A stretch of DNA of 64,000 nt from assembly GCF_016863615.1 (NCBI RefSeq), contig NZ_BOPF01000001.1, positions 1-64,000 on the forward strand, in the 5' to 3' direction. Positions 50,950 to 59,876 of the stretch are shown in pieces. Under the pieces are notes generated by a model, which was not told the origin of the DNA, ran no database searches, and was given only the letters and a program-made list of their open reading frames with translations. Source of the stretch: Virgisporangium aliadipatigenens (GTDB taxonomy: Bacteria > Actinomycetota > Actinomycetes > Mycobacteriales > Micromonosporaceae). The translations under genes and the position numbers were made by a program. The stretch's first letter is position 1; every line of letters begins with the position of its first letter.

Positions 50950-51432
50950 CTACGGGGTGATCCAGAGCCGCTCCCCGTCGATCTCCCGATCGGTGGGGGC
51001 CAGGCCGGCGCGGGTGGCCACGGCGGCGGAGGCGTGATGATCGGGCCGTATGGTGGCGGTGATCGGGTGCGCGCCGCCGGCCCGCAGCCAGGCGACCAGC
51101 GCGGTCGCCGCCTCGCCCGCGTAGCCGTTGCCCTGCCACGCCACGCCGATCACCCAGGCCACCTCGGCGGAACCGCCGCTGACGGTCGCCTGCACCCAGC
51201 CGACCGCCTGCCCGTCGGCGCGCACCACCCAGTTCAGCCAGTGCTCGTCGGGGCTGCCCGACCCGAACGCCCACCGCAGGTACCGGGCGCGCAGCTCCTC
51301 CCGGGTGGCCGGCCGCCCGCCGATGAACTCGTGCAGGCGTTCGTCGCCGAGGACCACGGCCATCTCGTCCGCGTCGTCCGGCACCAGCGGCGTCAGCACC
51401 AGCCGCGCGGTGGTGATCGTCTGCGGCCTCAC
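50950..51432 (-). CDS. GNAT family N-acetyltransferase (RimJ/RimL-like)
   Basis: A 160-residue acetyltransferase: TTARLVLTPLVPDDADEMAVV at the start, acetyl-CoA loop VAWQGNGYAGEAATALVAW, and HASAAVATRAG near the end. The resemblance is to ribosomal-protein or small-molecule acetylating GNATs. GTG at 51432 overlaps the LAL regulator's TGA (GTGA), so it is coupled to that gene. In RiPP clusters GNATs sometimes acetylate the peptide, so a link to the adjacent LanB pair is possible but unproven. Confidence 0.88.
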   Translation of the reverse strand: MRPQTITTARLVLTPLVPDDADEMAVVLGDERLHEFIGGRPATREELRARYLRWAFGSGSPDEHWLNWVVRADGQAVGWVQATVSGGSAEVAWVIGVAWQGNGYAGEAATALVAWLRAGGAHPITATIRPDHHASAAVATRAGLAPTDREIDGERLWITP

Positions 51433-54400
51433 GGCGCCGACCCCAGCCGTTCCGCCAGCTCCCGCCGGGACCTGATGCCGAGCTTGCGGTACACCGCGCC
51501 GAGGTGGTACTCGACGGTGCGCACCGACAGCAGCACCTGCGCGGCGATCTCCCGGCTGGTGCGCCCCTGCGCGGCGGCGTACGCGATGCGCCACTCGTGC
51601 GCGGTCAGCTCCTCGGCGGCGCCGTGCTGCGGGCCCGGGGTGCGCCGGCTCGACGACGGGGAGAGTTCGGAGGCGGCCTGCTGCGCCCAGTCCACGGCGC
51701 CCGCCCCCTCGAACGCGTCCCGGGCCCGTTCGAGGCGCTCGCGGGCGTGCTGGCGGCGCCGGCCCCGGCGCAGCCACCGGCCGTAGTACAGCTCGGTGCG
51801 GGCCGTCTCCAGCGGCGCGTCCACCTGGGAGAACCCGTCGAGCGCCTCCTTGAAGTGCGGCTCCGGGTCGTCGGCCAGCAGCGCCCGGGTGCGGCTCGCC
51901 GAGGCCCGCGCGGCCACCCGGCCGGTCCGCGCGGCGGCGGTCTCCAGGCGGCGCAGCACCCCGAGCGCGTCGGCCCGCCGGTCGACCCGCAGCAACGCCT
52001 CCGCGAGGTCGCCGCCGACCGGGAAGACCGCCGGCTCCACGACGCCGCCGGAACGCAGGATGTCGTCCACAGTGGACAGTTCGGCGACGGCGTCGGCGAA
52101 GCGGCCGGTGGCCAGGGCACCCGAGCCCGCCGCCAGCCGCACGGCCGCCTCGATGCCCAGGTGGTGCGGCAGCAGCGCGGTCGCCACGGCGGCGTGCGCC
52201 GCGCTCTCGGCGTGCCGCCCCTGCGCGGCGCAGACCCGCGCCAGCACCGCCCGCGCCGCCGCCGTGCTGCCCGGCTGGCCGGTCGCCTCCGCCAGTTCGG
52301 CCGCCTCGAGCGCGTCCGCGCAGGCCGCCGCGAGCCGCCCGGTGCGCAGCAGCAGGTGTGCCCGCTGGGTCAGCGCGAACGCCAGCAGCGACACGTCGCC
52401 GACCCGCCGCGCCGCGTCGACGTCGTGCTCGACGAGCTGCCGCGCCACACCGGTGTCGCCGATCCAGGTGAGCACCTCGGCCAGGGCGGCGCACGCCCCG
52501 TGGTCGTCGGCCCGCACGCTCACCGGCACGCACCGGCGCGCCAGCCGCGGCCCGTCCGGCAGCCCCGCGAGCACCTGCGCGAACGCCAGCCGCACCGCCA
52601 CCTCCGGGTTGCGCGTCCCGGGGCCGTGCGGGCTGGCCAGGGCGAGCGCGCGTTCGCCGGTGCGCAGCGCGGTGGCCACGTCCCACCGGCTCAGCGGCGC
52701 GGTCATGGCCATGCTCAGCATCAGGCCGGCGGCCTGCGGGGCCTCGGGTGCCGCGCGTTCGGCCTCGGCGGTGATCGTGTCGAAGAGGCCGGGCTCGGCG
52801 AGCAGGGCCGGCTCGCCGCGCAGCATCGCCAGGTGCGCCCGCTGGGCCAGGACGTCGCAGCGGTGCCGGGCCGAGCCGGCCACCAGCGGGGTCGCCTTGT
52901 CCAGCAGCCCCGCCGCGTACTCGATCTTCCCGGTGCCGGTCCACGCGCGGGCGGCCTGGGCGAGCCGGGCGCCGCGCTTCACCGGGTCGGCCGTGAGCGC
53001 GGCCGAGCGTTCGAACGCCGTGGCCTCCGCGACGAGCCCGCCGCGCCGCCGGGCCCGCACCCCCGCGCGGGCCAGGGCCGCCGCGACCTCCTCGTCCGTT
53101 CCCGACGCCGCGTGCGCGAGGTGCCAGACCCGCCGGTCGTCCTCTTCCGATTCCGGGTGAACGGCCGCCAGCACGGCGTGCACCGCACGCTTCTCGTCGG
53201 GTGTCGCGCGGTGGTACACGGCGGAGCGGACCAGCGGATGCCGGAACGTCAGCACGCCCGCCACCCGCCGCAGCAGCCCGGCCCGCACCGCCTCGTCGAC
53301 CGGCCCGCTTTCGAGGCCGAGCGCGGCGAGCGCCGGTTCGATCGTCTCCGGGGCGACCTCGCCGGCGATCGCGCACACCAGCAGGGCCGAACGCCCCTGC
53401 GCCGGCAGCGCCGCCACCCGGTCGGCGAAGGCGCGCTCGAGGCGTTCCGTGGTGGGCAGCTCGTCGAGGAGCGGGGCCTGGCCGCTCTTCTGCTCCTCGG
53501 ACAGCACGCGCGGCAACTCGGCCAGCGCCAGCGGATTCCCGTTGGTCATGCTCACGAGGGTGCGGGCCACCAGGTCCGAGGAGACCCCGTTGCGGCGCAG
53601 CAACGCCGTGCCGGCCGACTCGTCGAGCCCGTCGAGGGTCAGTTCGGCCAGTCCGGGCGCCTCGAACCGGGGCACGTCCCGGGCGGCGAACACCATCGTC
53701 ACGCCCTCGGCGAGCAGCCGCCGCCCGGCGAACAGCAGCGCCTCCGTGGAGGCCCGGTCGAGCCACTGCGCGTCGTCGACGAGGCACAGCAGCGGTCGCT
53801 TCTCCGCGGCGGCGGCCAGCAGCGACACCGTCGCGGCGTACACGGTCAACCGGTCCGGCGGCCGCGCGGTGCCGGTACCCGTCGCCGCCCGGAACGCCTC
53901 CGCCTGCACCCGCGGCACGTCGTCGAGGAAGCGCACCAGCGGCCGGGTGAGCGCGGTCAGCGCCGCGAACGGCAGGTCCGACTCGAACTCCACGCCGACC
54001 ACCCGCACCACCCGGAACCCGTGCGCGTCGGCGGCCAGGTCGTCGAGCAGGGTCGTCTTGCCGATGCCCGCCTCACCCCGCAGCACCACGCTGGAACTGC
54101 GTCCCGCCCGCGCGTCGCGCAGCATGGCCCGCAGGTCGGCGCGTTCCCGGTCGCGGCCGAGCGGGGCGTCCCGGGCGGCGCCGGGCAGCATCATGCCCAG
54201 CCGCGTCGCGTCCCGGCCGGCCGCGCCGGTCGCCTCCAGGGCGGCCTCCGCGTCGCCCGGCGCACCACGCGCGACGAGCGCCTGCCGGAGCCGCCACCGC
54301 GACAGCACCGCCGCCGGGTAGTGCCCGAGCGCCAGGTTGTCGTCGAGCGCTTCGCGCAGGTGCGCGATCGCCCGGTCGAACGCCCCCGCGGTCAGCGCGG

Positions 54401-55535
54401 CGACGCCCAACGCGTGGCGCACCGAGCCGAAGCAGGAGATGCCGGGCCCGGCCATCATCGGCCGCGCCGCGTACGGCTGCAGAAGCTCGTACGCCTGCGC
54501 CGACAGCGCGCGGTCGCCGGTCAGGTGGGCCGCCTCGATGAGGCCGTACATGGAGGTCAGCCAGGTGCTGCTCTGCGGAAGGTCGGCGAGGCTGCGCCCC
54601 CGCAGGCGGGCCAGGGCGCCGGCCGCCTCCAGCCGGTCACCGGCGCTCGCCGCGGCCGTCGCGAGGGCCGCCAGCGGCGAGTTGTCCACTGTGGACAGCG
54701 TGGGGGCGTCGGCCAGTTCGCTCAGCATCGGGGCCAGCTCGGCGATGCGCCCCTGGAACCAGCGGATCGCCACCAGATGCCCGCCGAACCAGCTCTGCAC
54801 GTGCTGGTCGCCGGCGAGCGTGCCGCGTTCGGCGCACGCGGCGGCCAGCTCCTCCGCCCGGTCCAGCCGGCCGGCCCGGATCTCCAGCATCACCTCCAGC
54901 GCGGAGAGCACGTACGCGATCGCCAGGTGGTCGTGCTCGTCCAGCTGCCCGCGCAACGTCCGCAGGTGCCGGCCGGCGTGCGGATCCCCGTCGAGATAGA
55001 GGTCGATCGTGTGGCACAGCCGGCCCATGAGCGGATCGCTGCGCCGGCCGGTCTGCGTGGCGACGCGGACGAGTTCCTCGGCCCACGCGTGCCGGTCCGC
55101 GCGATGGGCCGGCCCGAGGGCGCTGTGGTGCGCGAGCGTCAACGCCTCGGCGAGCGCGACCGGATCGCCGCCGCGCCGCGCCTCCTCGAGAACGCCACGG
55201 ATGCTGCCGGGCCCGCCGGTGCGGTAGTCGGCCTCGCCGGCGAGCCGGATCCGCAGCCGCAAACCGAGCGGGCTGTGCGGGTCGACGGCGTCGGCCGCCC
55301 GCTTCAGCCGAACCTCCACGAGCGCGGCCGCGGCCGCGTTGCGGTGCTCGTGCGCCCAGAGGCCGGCGGCGCCGAGTGCCGCCCGCGCGGTCGCGTCGAC
55401 GTCGCCGGCGCGTTCGGCCGCGCGGTAGGCGGCGTCGTAGAGCTGCCTGCTCAGCTGCAGGTCGCCCCGCTCGTACAGGGCCTGCGCTCCCGCGTCCAGC
55501 GACGCCTGGAAGTCGTCGGGCCCGCCCTCTCGCAC
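51429..55535 (-). CDS. LAL-type LuxR regulator with N-terminal TPR extension
   Basis: A 1368-residue regulator. About 450 residues of TPR-like helices come first. The STAND ATPase follows, with Walker A RGEAGIGKTT near 490 and Walker B LLCLVDDAQWLD near 590, then a long second TPR region and a C-terminal LuxR helix-turn-helix (ELTAHEWRIAYAAAQGRTSRE). Classical LALs start with the ATPase, so the N-terminal extension is unusual. GTG at 55535 has AGGAGA ahead. It probably activates neighbouring metabolic genes in answer to a small ligand. It is coupled to the GNAT gene downstream. Confidence 0.9.
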   Translation of the reverse strand: MREGGPDDFQASLDAGAQALYERGDLQLSRQLYDAAYRAAERAGDVDATARAALGAAGLWAHEHRNAAAAALVEVRLKRAADAVDPHSPLGLRLRIRLAGEADYRTGGPGSIRGVLEEARRGGDPVALAEALTLAHHSALGPAHRADRHAWAEELVRVATQTGRRSDPLMGRLCHTIDLYLDGDPHAGRHLRTLRGQLDEHDHLAIAYVLSALEVMLEIRAGRLDRAEELAAACAERGTLAGDQHVQSWFGGHLVAIRWFQGRIAELAPMLSELADAPTLSTVDNSPLAALATAAASAGDRLEAAGALARLRGRSLADLPQSSTWLTSMYGLIEAAHLTGDRALSAQAYELLQPYAARPMMAGPGISCFGSVRHALGVAALTAGAFDRAIAHLREALDDNLALGHYPAAVLSRWRLRQALVARGAPGDAEAALEATGAAGRDATRLGMMLPGAARDAPLGRDRERADLRAMLRDARAGRSSSVVLRGEAGIGKTTLLDDLAADAHGFRVVRVVGVEFESDLPFAALTALTRPLVRFLDDVPRVQAEAFRAATGTGTARPPDRLTVYAATVSLLAAAAEKRPLLCLVDDAQWLDRASTEALLFAGRRLLAEGVTMVFAARDVPRFEAPGLAELTLDGLDESAGTALLRRNGVSSDLVARTLVSMTNGNPLALAELPRVLSEEQKSGQAPLLDELPTTERLERAFADRVAALPAQGRSALLVCAIAGEVAPETIEPALAALGLESGPVDEAVRAGLLRRVAGVLTFRHPLVRSAVYHRATPDEKRAVHAVLAAVHPESEEDDRRVWHLAHAASGTDEEVAAALARAGVRARRRGGLVAEATAFERSAALTADPVKRGARLAQAARAWTGTGKIEYAAGLLDKATPLVAGSARHRCDVLAQRAHLAMLRGEPALLAEPGLFDTITAEAERAAPEAPQAAGLMLSMAMTAPLSRWDVATALRTGERALALASPHGPGTRNPEVAVRLAFAQVLAGLPDGPRLARRCVPVSVRADDHGACAALAEVLTWIGDTGVARQLVEHDVDAARRVGDVSLLAFALTQRAHLLLRTGRLAAACADALEAAELAEATGQPGSTAAARAVLARVCAAQGRHAESAAHAAVATALLPHHLGIEAAVRLAAGSGALATGRFADAVAELSTVDDILRSGGVVEPAVFPVGGDLAEALLRVDRRADALGVLRRLETAAARTGRVAARASASRTRALLADDPEPHFKEALDGFSQVDAPLETARTELYYGRWLRRGRRRQHARERLERARDAFEGAGAVDWAQQAASELSPSSSRRTPGPQHGAAEELTAHEWRIAYAAAQGRTSREIAAQVLLSVRTVEYHLGAVYRKLGIRSRRELAERLGSAP
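52065..52077. repeat. Dispersed palindrome copy, 13 bp perfect
   Basis: GTCCACAGTGGAC in the LAL gene, read as L-S-T-V-D-D. Confidence 0.8.
54683..54697. repeat. Dispersed palindrome copy, 15 bp perfect
   Basis: TGTCCACTGTGGACA in the LAL gene, read as L-S-T-V-D-N; the second copy in that gene. Confidence 0.85.
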
Positions 55536-55592
55536 CGATCGTCTCCTGTGGATGCTCCGTCGCTCTGGGGGTTGGAGCGCACCGTACCGGAC

Positions 55593-55940
55593 TCAGGTCG
55601 AACGCACCTTGCCGCCCGTCCGGGGCCGGGGGACCCCGTCGACGGCGACGCAGATGCCGAATAGACGTTCCATCCCGGTCCATCCGTTGACGCGGCCGCG
55701 GTTGTTGCTGATCTGCACCCGGTGCCGTGCCCGGTCGACGGCCGACACCAGGTGCAGATACACGGTCCCGCCGACCCGCGCGAGCACGATGTCGCCGGTC
55801 TCCACCGCCGAGGCGTCGGCCGGGGCGACGGTGACCTCCTGCCGGCTACGGATCAGCGGCACCATCGAGGAACCGGTCGGCCGGAAGGTGACCCTCTCGC
55901 CGGCGGCCACCCGGGCGGCCATCGCATCCATCAGTCCCAT
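55593..55940 (-). CDS. S24/S26-like (LexA/signal-peptidase fold) protein without the catalytic Lys
   Basis: A 115-residue protein with the S24/S26 fold signature FRPTGSSMVPLI, GDIVLARVGGTVYLHLV and ISNNRGRVNGW. The nucleophile Ser is present, but there is no Lys where the catalytic dyad needs one; the only Lys lies in the C-terminal tail. Proteolysis is therefore doubtful and a binding role is possible. No membrane helix. It precedes the LAL gene by 57 bases on the same strand. Confidence 0.75.
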   Translation of the reverse strand: MGLMDAMAARVAAGERVTFRPTGSSMVPLIRSRQEVTVAPADASAVETGDIVLARVGGTVYLHLVSAVDRARHRVQISNNRGRVNGWTGMERLFGICVAVDGVPRPRTGGKVRST

Positions 55941-56082
55941 CGCCGATCAGGATCCGCCGCCGTGATCCCGGCCCGCCACCCGTTTACCCGGGCGGCGGGA
56001 TTCCGCCCTCGTGGCGGCGACTCCTCGATCGTCCGGACGGCGGTGCTGCCCTACGTCGGACTGCTCCCCGTGTCCCTGCTCC

Positions 56083-56577
56083 TCATCCGGGTGGTGGCGC
56101 CGCTGGCGGCCGGCCCGCGTCGCTGAGCACGTTGCGCTCGAGGCAGCGCAGCGTCTCCAGGGTCGCGGCCCGCTGGCTCGGCGGGAGGTCGCCGAGCGTG
56201 CGCCGCTCAAGCTCGGCCCAGAGGCGTTCGACCCGCGTGCGGAGGCCGAGGCTGGCGGCCGTCGGCTCCACGAGGGTGGCCCGCCCGTCGGCCGGGTCCG
56301 GGACGCGGCGCACGTAGCCGGCCTTCTCCAGGCGCTGCACGGTGCGCGTCATGCTCGCCGAGTCCGTGTCGAACTCCTCCGCCAGGTAGGTCTGCCGCAT
56401 CGGCCCGCAGTCCCAGAGCCGCATCATCAGCAACTCCTGCCCGGGGTGCAGTCCCACGTCGCGCAGCAGCTGTGCGGCGAGCGCGCGGTGTGCCTTGGCG
56501 AGCCGGAAGATCGCGTGACTGACCGGCCCCCCGGCTGCGGCCCGGGGCGGCGGCGGATTCTTCGGGTCGTACGGCAT
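56083..56577 (-). CDS. MarR-family transcriptional regulator
   Basis: A 164-residue winged-helix regulator: AHRALAAQLLRDVGLHPGQELLMMRLW, wing region RRVPDPADGRATLVEPT. Pro-rich ends. It diverges from the old yellow enzyme gene across 117 bases containing an A+T-richer stretch (about 56610-56660) with ACTA/TAGT half-sites. Likely represses the divergent enzyme in answer to an electrophile or phenolic ligand. Confidence 0.9.
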   Translation of the reverse strand: MPYDPKNPPPPRAAAGGPVSHAIFRLAKAHRALAAQLLRDVGLHPGQELLMMRLWDCGPMRQTYLAEEFDTDSASMTRTVQRLEKAGYVRRVPDPADGRATLVEPTAASLGLRTRVERLWAELERRTLGDLPPSQRAATLETLRCLERNVLSDAGRPPAAPPPG

Positions 56578-56694
56578 ATCACGAGTTTACTGTGCGGGTC
56601 GTGTGGGGTCGCTCACGTTATTACTAGGAATGTTCGTAGTGGTGACGGGCATTTACCTGTGCGGAACAGCAATCTTCCGAGGGGGATGACACCG

Positions 56695-57771
56695 ATGACC
56701 ACAGCGTTCGACCCGGTGACGATCGGCCGCTACACCGCGCGCAACCGCATCGTGATGTCGCCGATGACCCGCAACCGCGCGTACGGGGGCGGCGGTGCGC
56801 CGACCGCGCTCATGGCCACCTACTACGCGCAGCGCGCCGGGGCCGGCCTGATCATCACCGAGGGCACGCAGCCCAACGCCGAGGGGCAGGGCTACATGAA
56901 CACCCCCGGCCTGCACACGCCCGCGCAGATCGCCGGCTGGCGCCAGGTCACCGACGCCGTGCACGAACGGGGCGGGCTGATCTTCGCGCAGCTCATGCAC
57001 ACCGGCCGCATCGGCCACCCGGCGCAGTACTACGACCAGGAGGCCGGCCACCATCCGCGGGGCGTCTCCGCGGTGAGGGCCGAGGGCCAGGTGCACACCC
57101 CGGAGGGCCCGCGCGACCTCGCCGAACCGCGTGAGCTCAGCGACGCCGAGCTCTGGCGCACGGTCGCCGACTTCGCCGACGCCGCCCGCAACGCGATCGA
57201 GGCCGGGTTCGACGGCGTCGAACTGCACGGCGCCAACGGGTATCTCATCCACCAGTCCCTCGCCAGCGGCGTCAACACGCGCACCGACGGCTGGGGCGGC
57301 GACGTCGCCGGACGGATCCGGTTCGCCGTCGAGGTCGTGCGGGCGGTCGCCGACGCGATCGGTGCTGACCGGGTGGGCCTGCGCATCTCCCCGTCGAACC
57401 CGTACAACGACATCCGCGAGGACGACCACCGCGAGGTGTACAGCGCACTGGTCGAGGCCATCGACCCGCTCGGCCTCGCCTACCTGCACATCGGCGAGGG
57501 GCCGGACACCGACTTCACGCCGGTGCTGCGCAAGCTGTGGTCCGGCACGTTCATCCTGAACCCGTTCACCCCCGGGGCGTACACCGGACCGGAGGCGCTC
57601 AAACTCGTCGAGACCGGCGCCGCCGACCTCGTCTCGTACGCCGCGCTGTACCTGGCCAACCCGGACCTGCCGGAGCGGCTGCGCGCCGGTGGCCCGTTCA
57701 ACCAGCCGGACTACAGCAAGGCGTACGGCGGCGACGAAACCGGCTACACGGACTACCCGACCCTGGCCTGA
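56695..57771 (+). CDS. Old yellow enzyme family alkene reductase
   Basis: A 358-residue FMN-dependent ene-reductase: SPMTRNRA near the N-terminus, substrate-binding His and Asn in ELHGANGYLIHQ, TDGWGG, and LVSYAALYLANPDL at the FMN phosphate. It reduces activated C=C bonds, quinones or nitro-esters with NAD(P)H. ATG at 56695 was chosen; ATG at 56686 is in frame but directly abuts the GAGGGGG ribosome site. The MarR gene is divergent. Confidence 0.92.
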   Translation: MTTAFDPVTIGRYTARNRIVMSPMTRNRAYGGGGAPTALMATYYAQRAGAGLIITEGTQPNAEGQGYMNTPGLHTPAQIAGWRQVTDAVHERGGLIFAQLMHTGRIGHPAQYYDQEAGHHPRGVSAVRAEGQVHTPEGPRDLAEPRELSDAELWRTVADFADAARNAIEAGFDGVELHGANGYLIHQSLASGVNTRTDGWGGDVAGRIRFAVEVVRAVADAIGADRVGLRISPSNPYNDIREDDHREVYSALVEAIDPLGLAYLHIGEGPDTDFTPVLRKLWSGTFILNPFTPGAYTGPEALKLVETGAADLVSYAALYLANPDLPERLRAGGPFNQPDYSKAYGGDETGYTDYPTLA

Positions 57772-57780
57772 TCCCCGCCG

Positions 57781-58854
57781 CTAGGCCTTCTGCGATGACA
57801 ACACGTCGGCGATGTGGAAGTCGACCGGGCGTTCGAGCTGCGCGTAGGTGCACGACTCGGGCGTCCGGTCCGGCCGCCACCGCACGAACTGCGCGGTGTG
57901 CCGGAAGCGCACGCCCTCCATGTAGTCGTAGCGCACCTCGACGACCCGTTCCGGGCGCAGCGGCGTGAACGACAGGTCCTTGCCGTTGTTCCAGCGACTG
58001 CCCTCGTTGCGGCGCGGGGTCCGTTCGCCCTGGCTGTGCGCCGCCCAGTTCCACGGGTGCCCCTCGAACTGGGTCACCAGCGGCTGCAGCTCCTGGAACA
58101 GCTCCCTGCGGACCGCCATCGGGAAGGCGCCGATCACGCCGACCGAGGCGAGCACTCCGCGCTCGTCGTGCAGCCCGAGCAGCAGCGAGCCGATCAGGTC
58201 GTCGCCGGTCTTGTGCACCCGGTAGCCGGCCACCACACAGTCGGCGGTCCGCTCGTGCTTGATCTTCTGCATGACCCGCTTGTCCGGCTGGTACGTCAGG
58301 TCCAGCGGCTTGGCGATGAGGCCGTCGAGCCCGGCGCCCTCGAAGCGTTCGAACCACTGGCGCGCGGTCTCCAGGTCCGTGGTCGCCGGGGTCACGTAGA
58401 CGGGTGGCTCGGCGCCGGCGAGCACCTCCACGAGTCGGTCGCGCCGTTCCCGCAACGGGCGTTCCATCAGATCGTCGTCGCCCACGGCGAGCAGGTCGAA
58501 CGCCACGAAGCTCGCCGGGGTCTGCTCGGACAGCAGCGTCACGCGACTCGCCGCCGGGTGGATCCGCTGCTGGAGCGCCTCGAAGTCGAGCGTGTTGCGC
58601 GCGGTGTCGGCGATGACGATCTCGCCGTCGACGACGGCGCGCTGCGGGAAGTTGGCCCGCACGGCCTCGACGAGTTCGGGGAAGTAGCGGGTCATCGGCT
58701 TCTCGTTGCGGCTGCCGATCTCGACGTCGTCGCCGTCGCGGAAGATGATCGAACGGAAGCCGTCCCACTTCGGTTCGTAGAGTCGGTCCGGCGGGATGTC
58801 GGCGACGGGCTTGGCCAGCATCGGCGCGACGGGCGGCATCACGGGAAGGCGCAC
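57781..58854 (-). CDS. ATP-dependent DNA ligase, LigC type
   Basis: A 357-residue ATP-dependent DNA ligase. The adenylated Lys is in YEPKWDGFRS near residue 30. The other nucleotidyltransferase motifs follow: SRNEKPMTRYFPE, VVDGEIVI, FVAFDLLA, DGLIAKPLDLTYQPDKRVMQKIKH, and the OB-fold C-terminus. Stand-alone enzymes of this kind (LigC) serve repair and NHEJ-type or base-excision ligation, beside the essential NAD-dependent LigA. GTG at 58854 gives the usual MRLPVMPPV start; a TTG at 58872 would add six residues. It diverges from the phosphoesterase gene with 28 bases between the starts. Confidence 0.9.
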   Translation of the reverse strand: MRLPVMPPVAPMLAKPVADIPPDRLYEPKWDGFRSIIFRDGDDVEIGSRNEKPMTRYFPELVEAVRANFPQRAVVDGEIVIADTARNTLDFEALQQRIHPAASRVTLLSEQTPASFVAFDLLAVGDDDLMERPLRERRDRLVEVLAGAEPPVYVTPATTDLETARQWFERFEGAGLDGLIAKPLDLTYQPDKRVMQKIKHERTADCVVAGYRVHKTGDDLIGSLLLGLHDERGVLASVGVIGAFPMAVRRELFQELQPLVTQFEGHPWNWAAHSQGERTPRRNEGSRWNNGKDLSFTPLRPERVVEVRYDYMEGVRFRHTAQFVRWRPDRTPESCTYAQLERPVDFHIADVLSSQKA

Positions 58855-58882
58855 CGCCCCATTGTGCTGCAAGGATGGGCGG

Positions 58883-59716
58883 GTGTCCGGTGATCTTCTG
58901 GCCGTCAGTGACCTGCACGTCGCCTACGCGGACAACCGCGCCGTGGTCGACTCGATCCGGCCGGGGCACCCGGACGACTGGCTGATCGTCGCCGGTGACG
59001 TGGGGGAGACGTTCGCCCACGTCACCGAGACGCTGGAGCTGTTGCGCGACCGCTTCGCCCGGGTCGTCTGGACGCCGGGCAACCACGAGCTGTGGACCCC
59101 GGAGCACGACCCGGTGACGCTGCGCGGCGAGGAGCGGTACCTGGCGCTGGTGGCGGAGTGCCGGCGGCTCGACGTGCTGACGCCGGAGGACGAGTATCCA
59201 CTGTGGACCGGAACGGGCGGCCCGGTGCGCGTCGCGCCGCTGTTCACCCTCTACGACTACTCCTGGCGCGCCCCCGGAACGCACACCAAGGAGGAGTCGC
59301 TCGCCGCGGCGCACGCGGCCGGCGTGGTCTGCACCGACGAGTTCTTCCTGCACCCGGAGCCGTACGCGACCCGTGACGACTGGTGCCGGGCGCGGGTCGC
59401 CGGCACCGAGCGGCGCCTCGCCGCGCTGGATCCCGGGGTGCCCACGGTGCTGATCAACCACCACCCGCTGCGCCGCGAACCGACGGAGATCATGTGGTAC
59501 CCGGAGTTCGCCCAATGGTGCGGGACCGATCTCACCGCGGACTGGCACACGCGGTTCCGCGCGGCGGTCGTGGTCTACGGCCATCTGCACATTCCGCGCA
59601 CCACCGAGTACGACGGGGTGCGGTTCGAAGAGGTGTCACTCGGTTATCCGCGCGAATGGCGCGCCCGTGTGAACGGGACACCGCAACCGGTGCGAAAGGT
59701 CCTGACGGTTCGATGA
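58883..59716 (+). CDS. Calcineurin-like metallophosphoesterase
   Basis: A 277-residue phosphoesterase with all dinuclear-metal motifs: SDLHVAY, GDVGE, GNHELW, NHHPL and GHLH. It could act on nucleotides, phosphodiesters or phosphoproteins; in actinomycetes close relatives sit beside phosphopantetheinyl transferase or repair genes, but here only a DNA ligase is next. GTG at 58883 was chosen because the motif starts seven residues later; upstream in-frame sequence lies in the ligase gene. Confidence 0.88.
   Translation: MSGDLLAVSDLHVAYADNRAVVDSIRPGHPDDWLIVAGDVGETFAHVTETLELLRDRFARVVWTPGNHELWTPEHDPVTLRGEERYLALVAECRRLDVLTPEDEYPLWTGTGGPVRVAPLFTLYDYSWRAPGTHTKEESLAAAHAAGVVCTDEFFLHPEPYATRDDWCRARVAGTERRLAALDPGVPTVLINHHPLRREPTEIMWYPEFAQWCGTDLTADWHTRFRAAVVVYGHLHIPRTTEYDGVRFEEVSLGYPREWRARVNGTPQPVRKVLTVR
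59197..59207. repeat. Dispersed palindrome copy, 11 bp core
   Basis: TCCACTGTGGA in the phosphoesterase gene, read in another frame as Y-P-L-W-T. Confidence 0.75.
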
Positions 59717-59876
59717 TCGGCTGGGGCCGATGTCCGTCCGGGGTACCAACGCGCACCTCAGAAGGGATGCGATTCGCGTTAGGGATAGGGGAACGTCAGG
59801 GTGGTCGAGATCCCCGCAAAGGCATCGTCGGCCGTAAATTCGGTTGTCCGGGTATCCCCTGACGAAGGAATCGAGC

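Noticed and set aside
56042-56125. 27-codon hydrophobic frame starting GTG, antisense to the MarR gene end
   Set aside because: Could encode a single-helix peptide, but there is no ribosome site and most of it lies opposite the MarR coding sequence.
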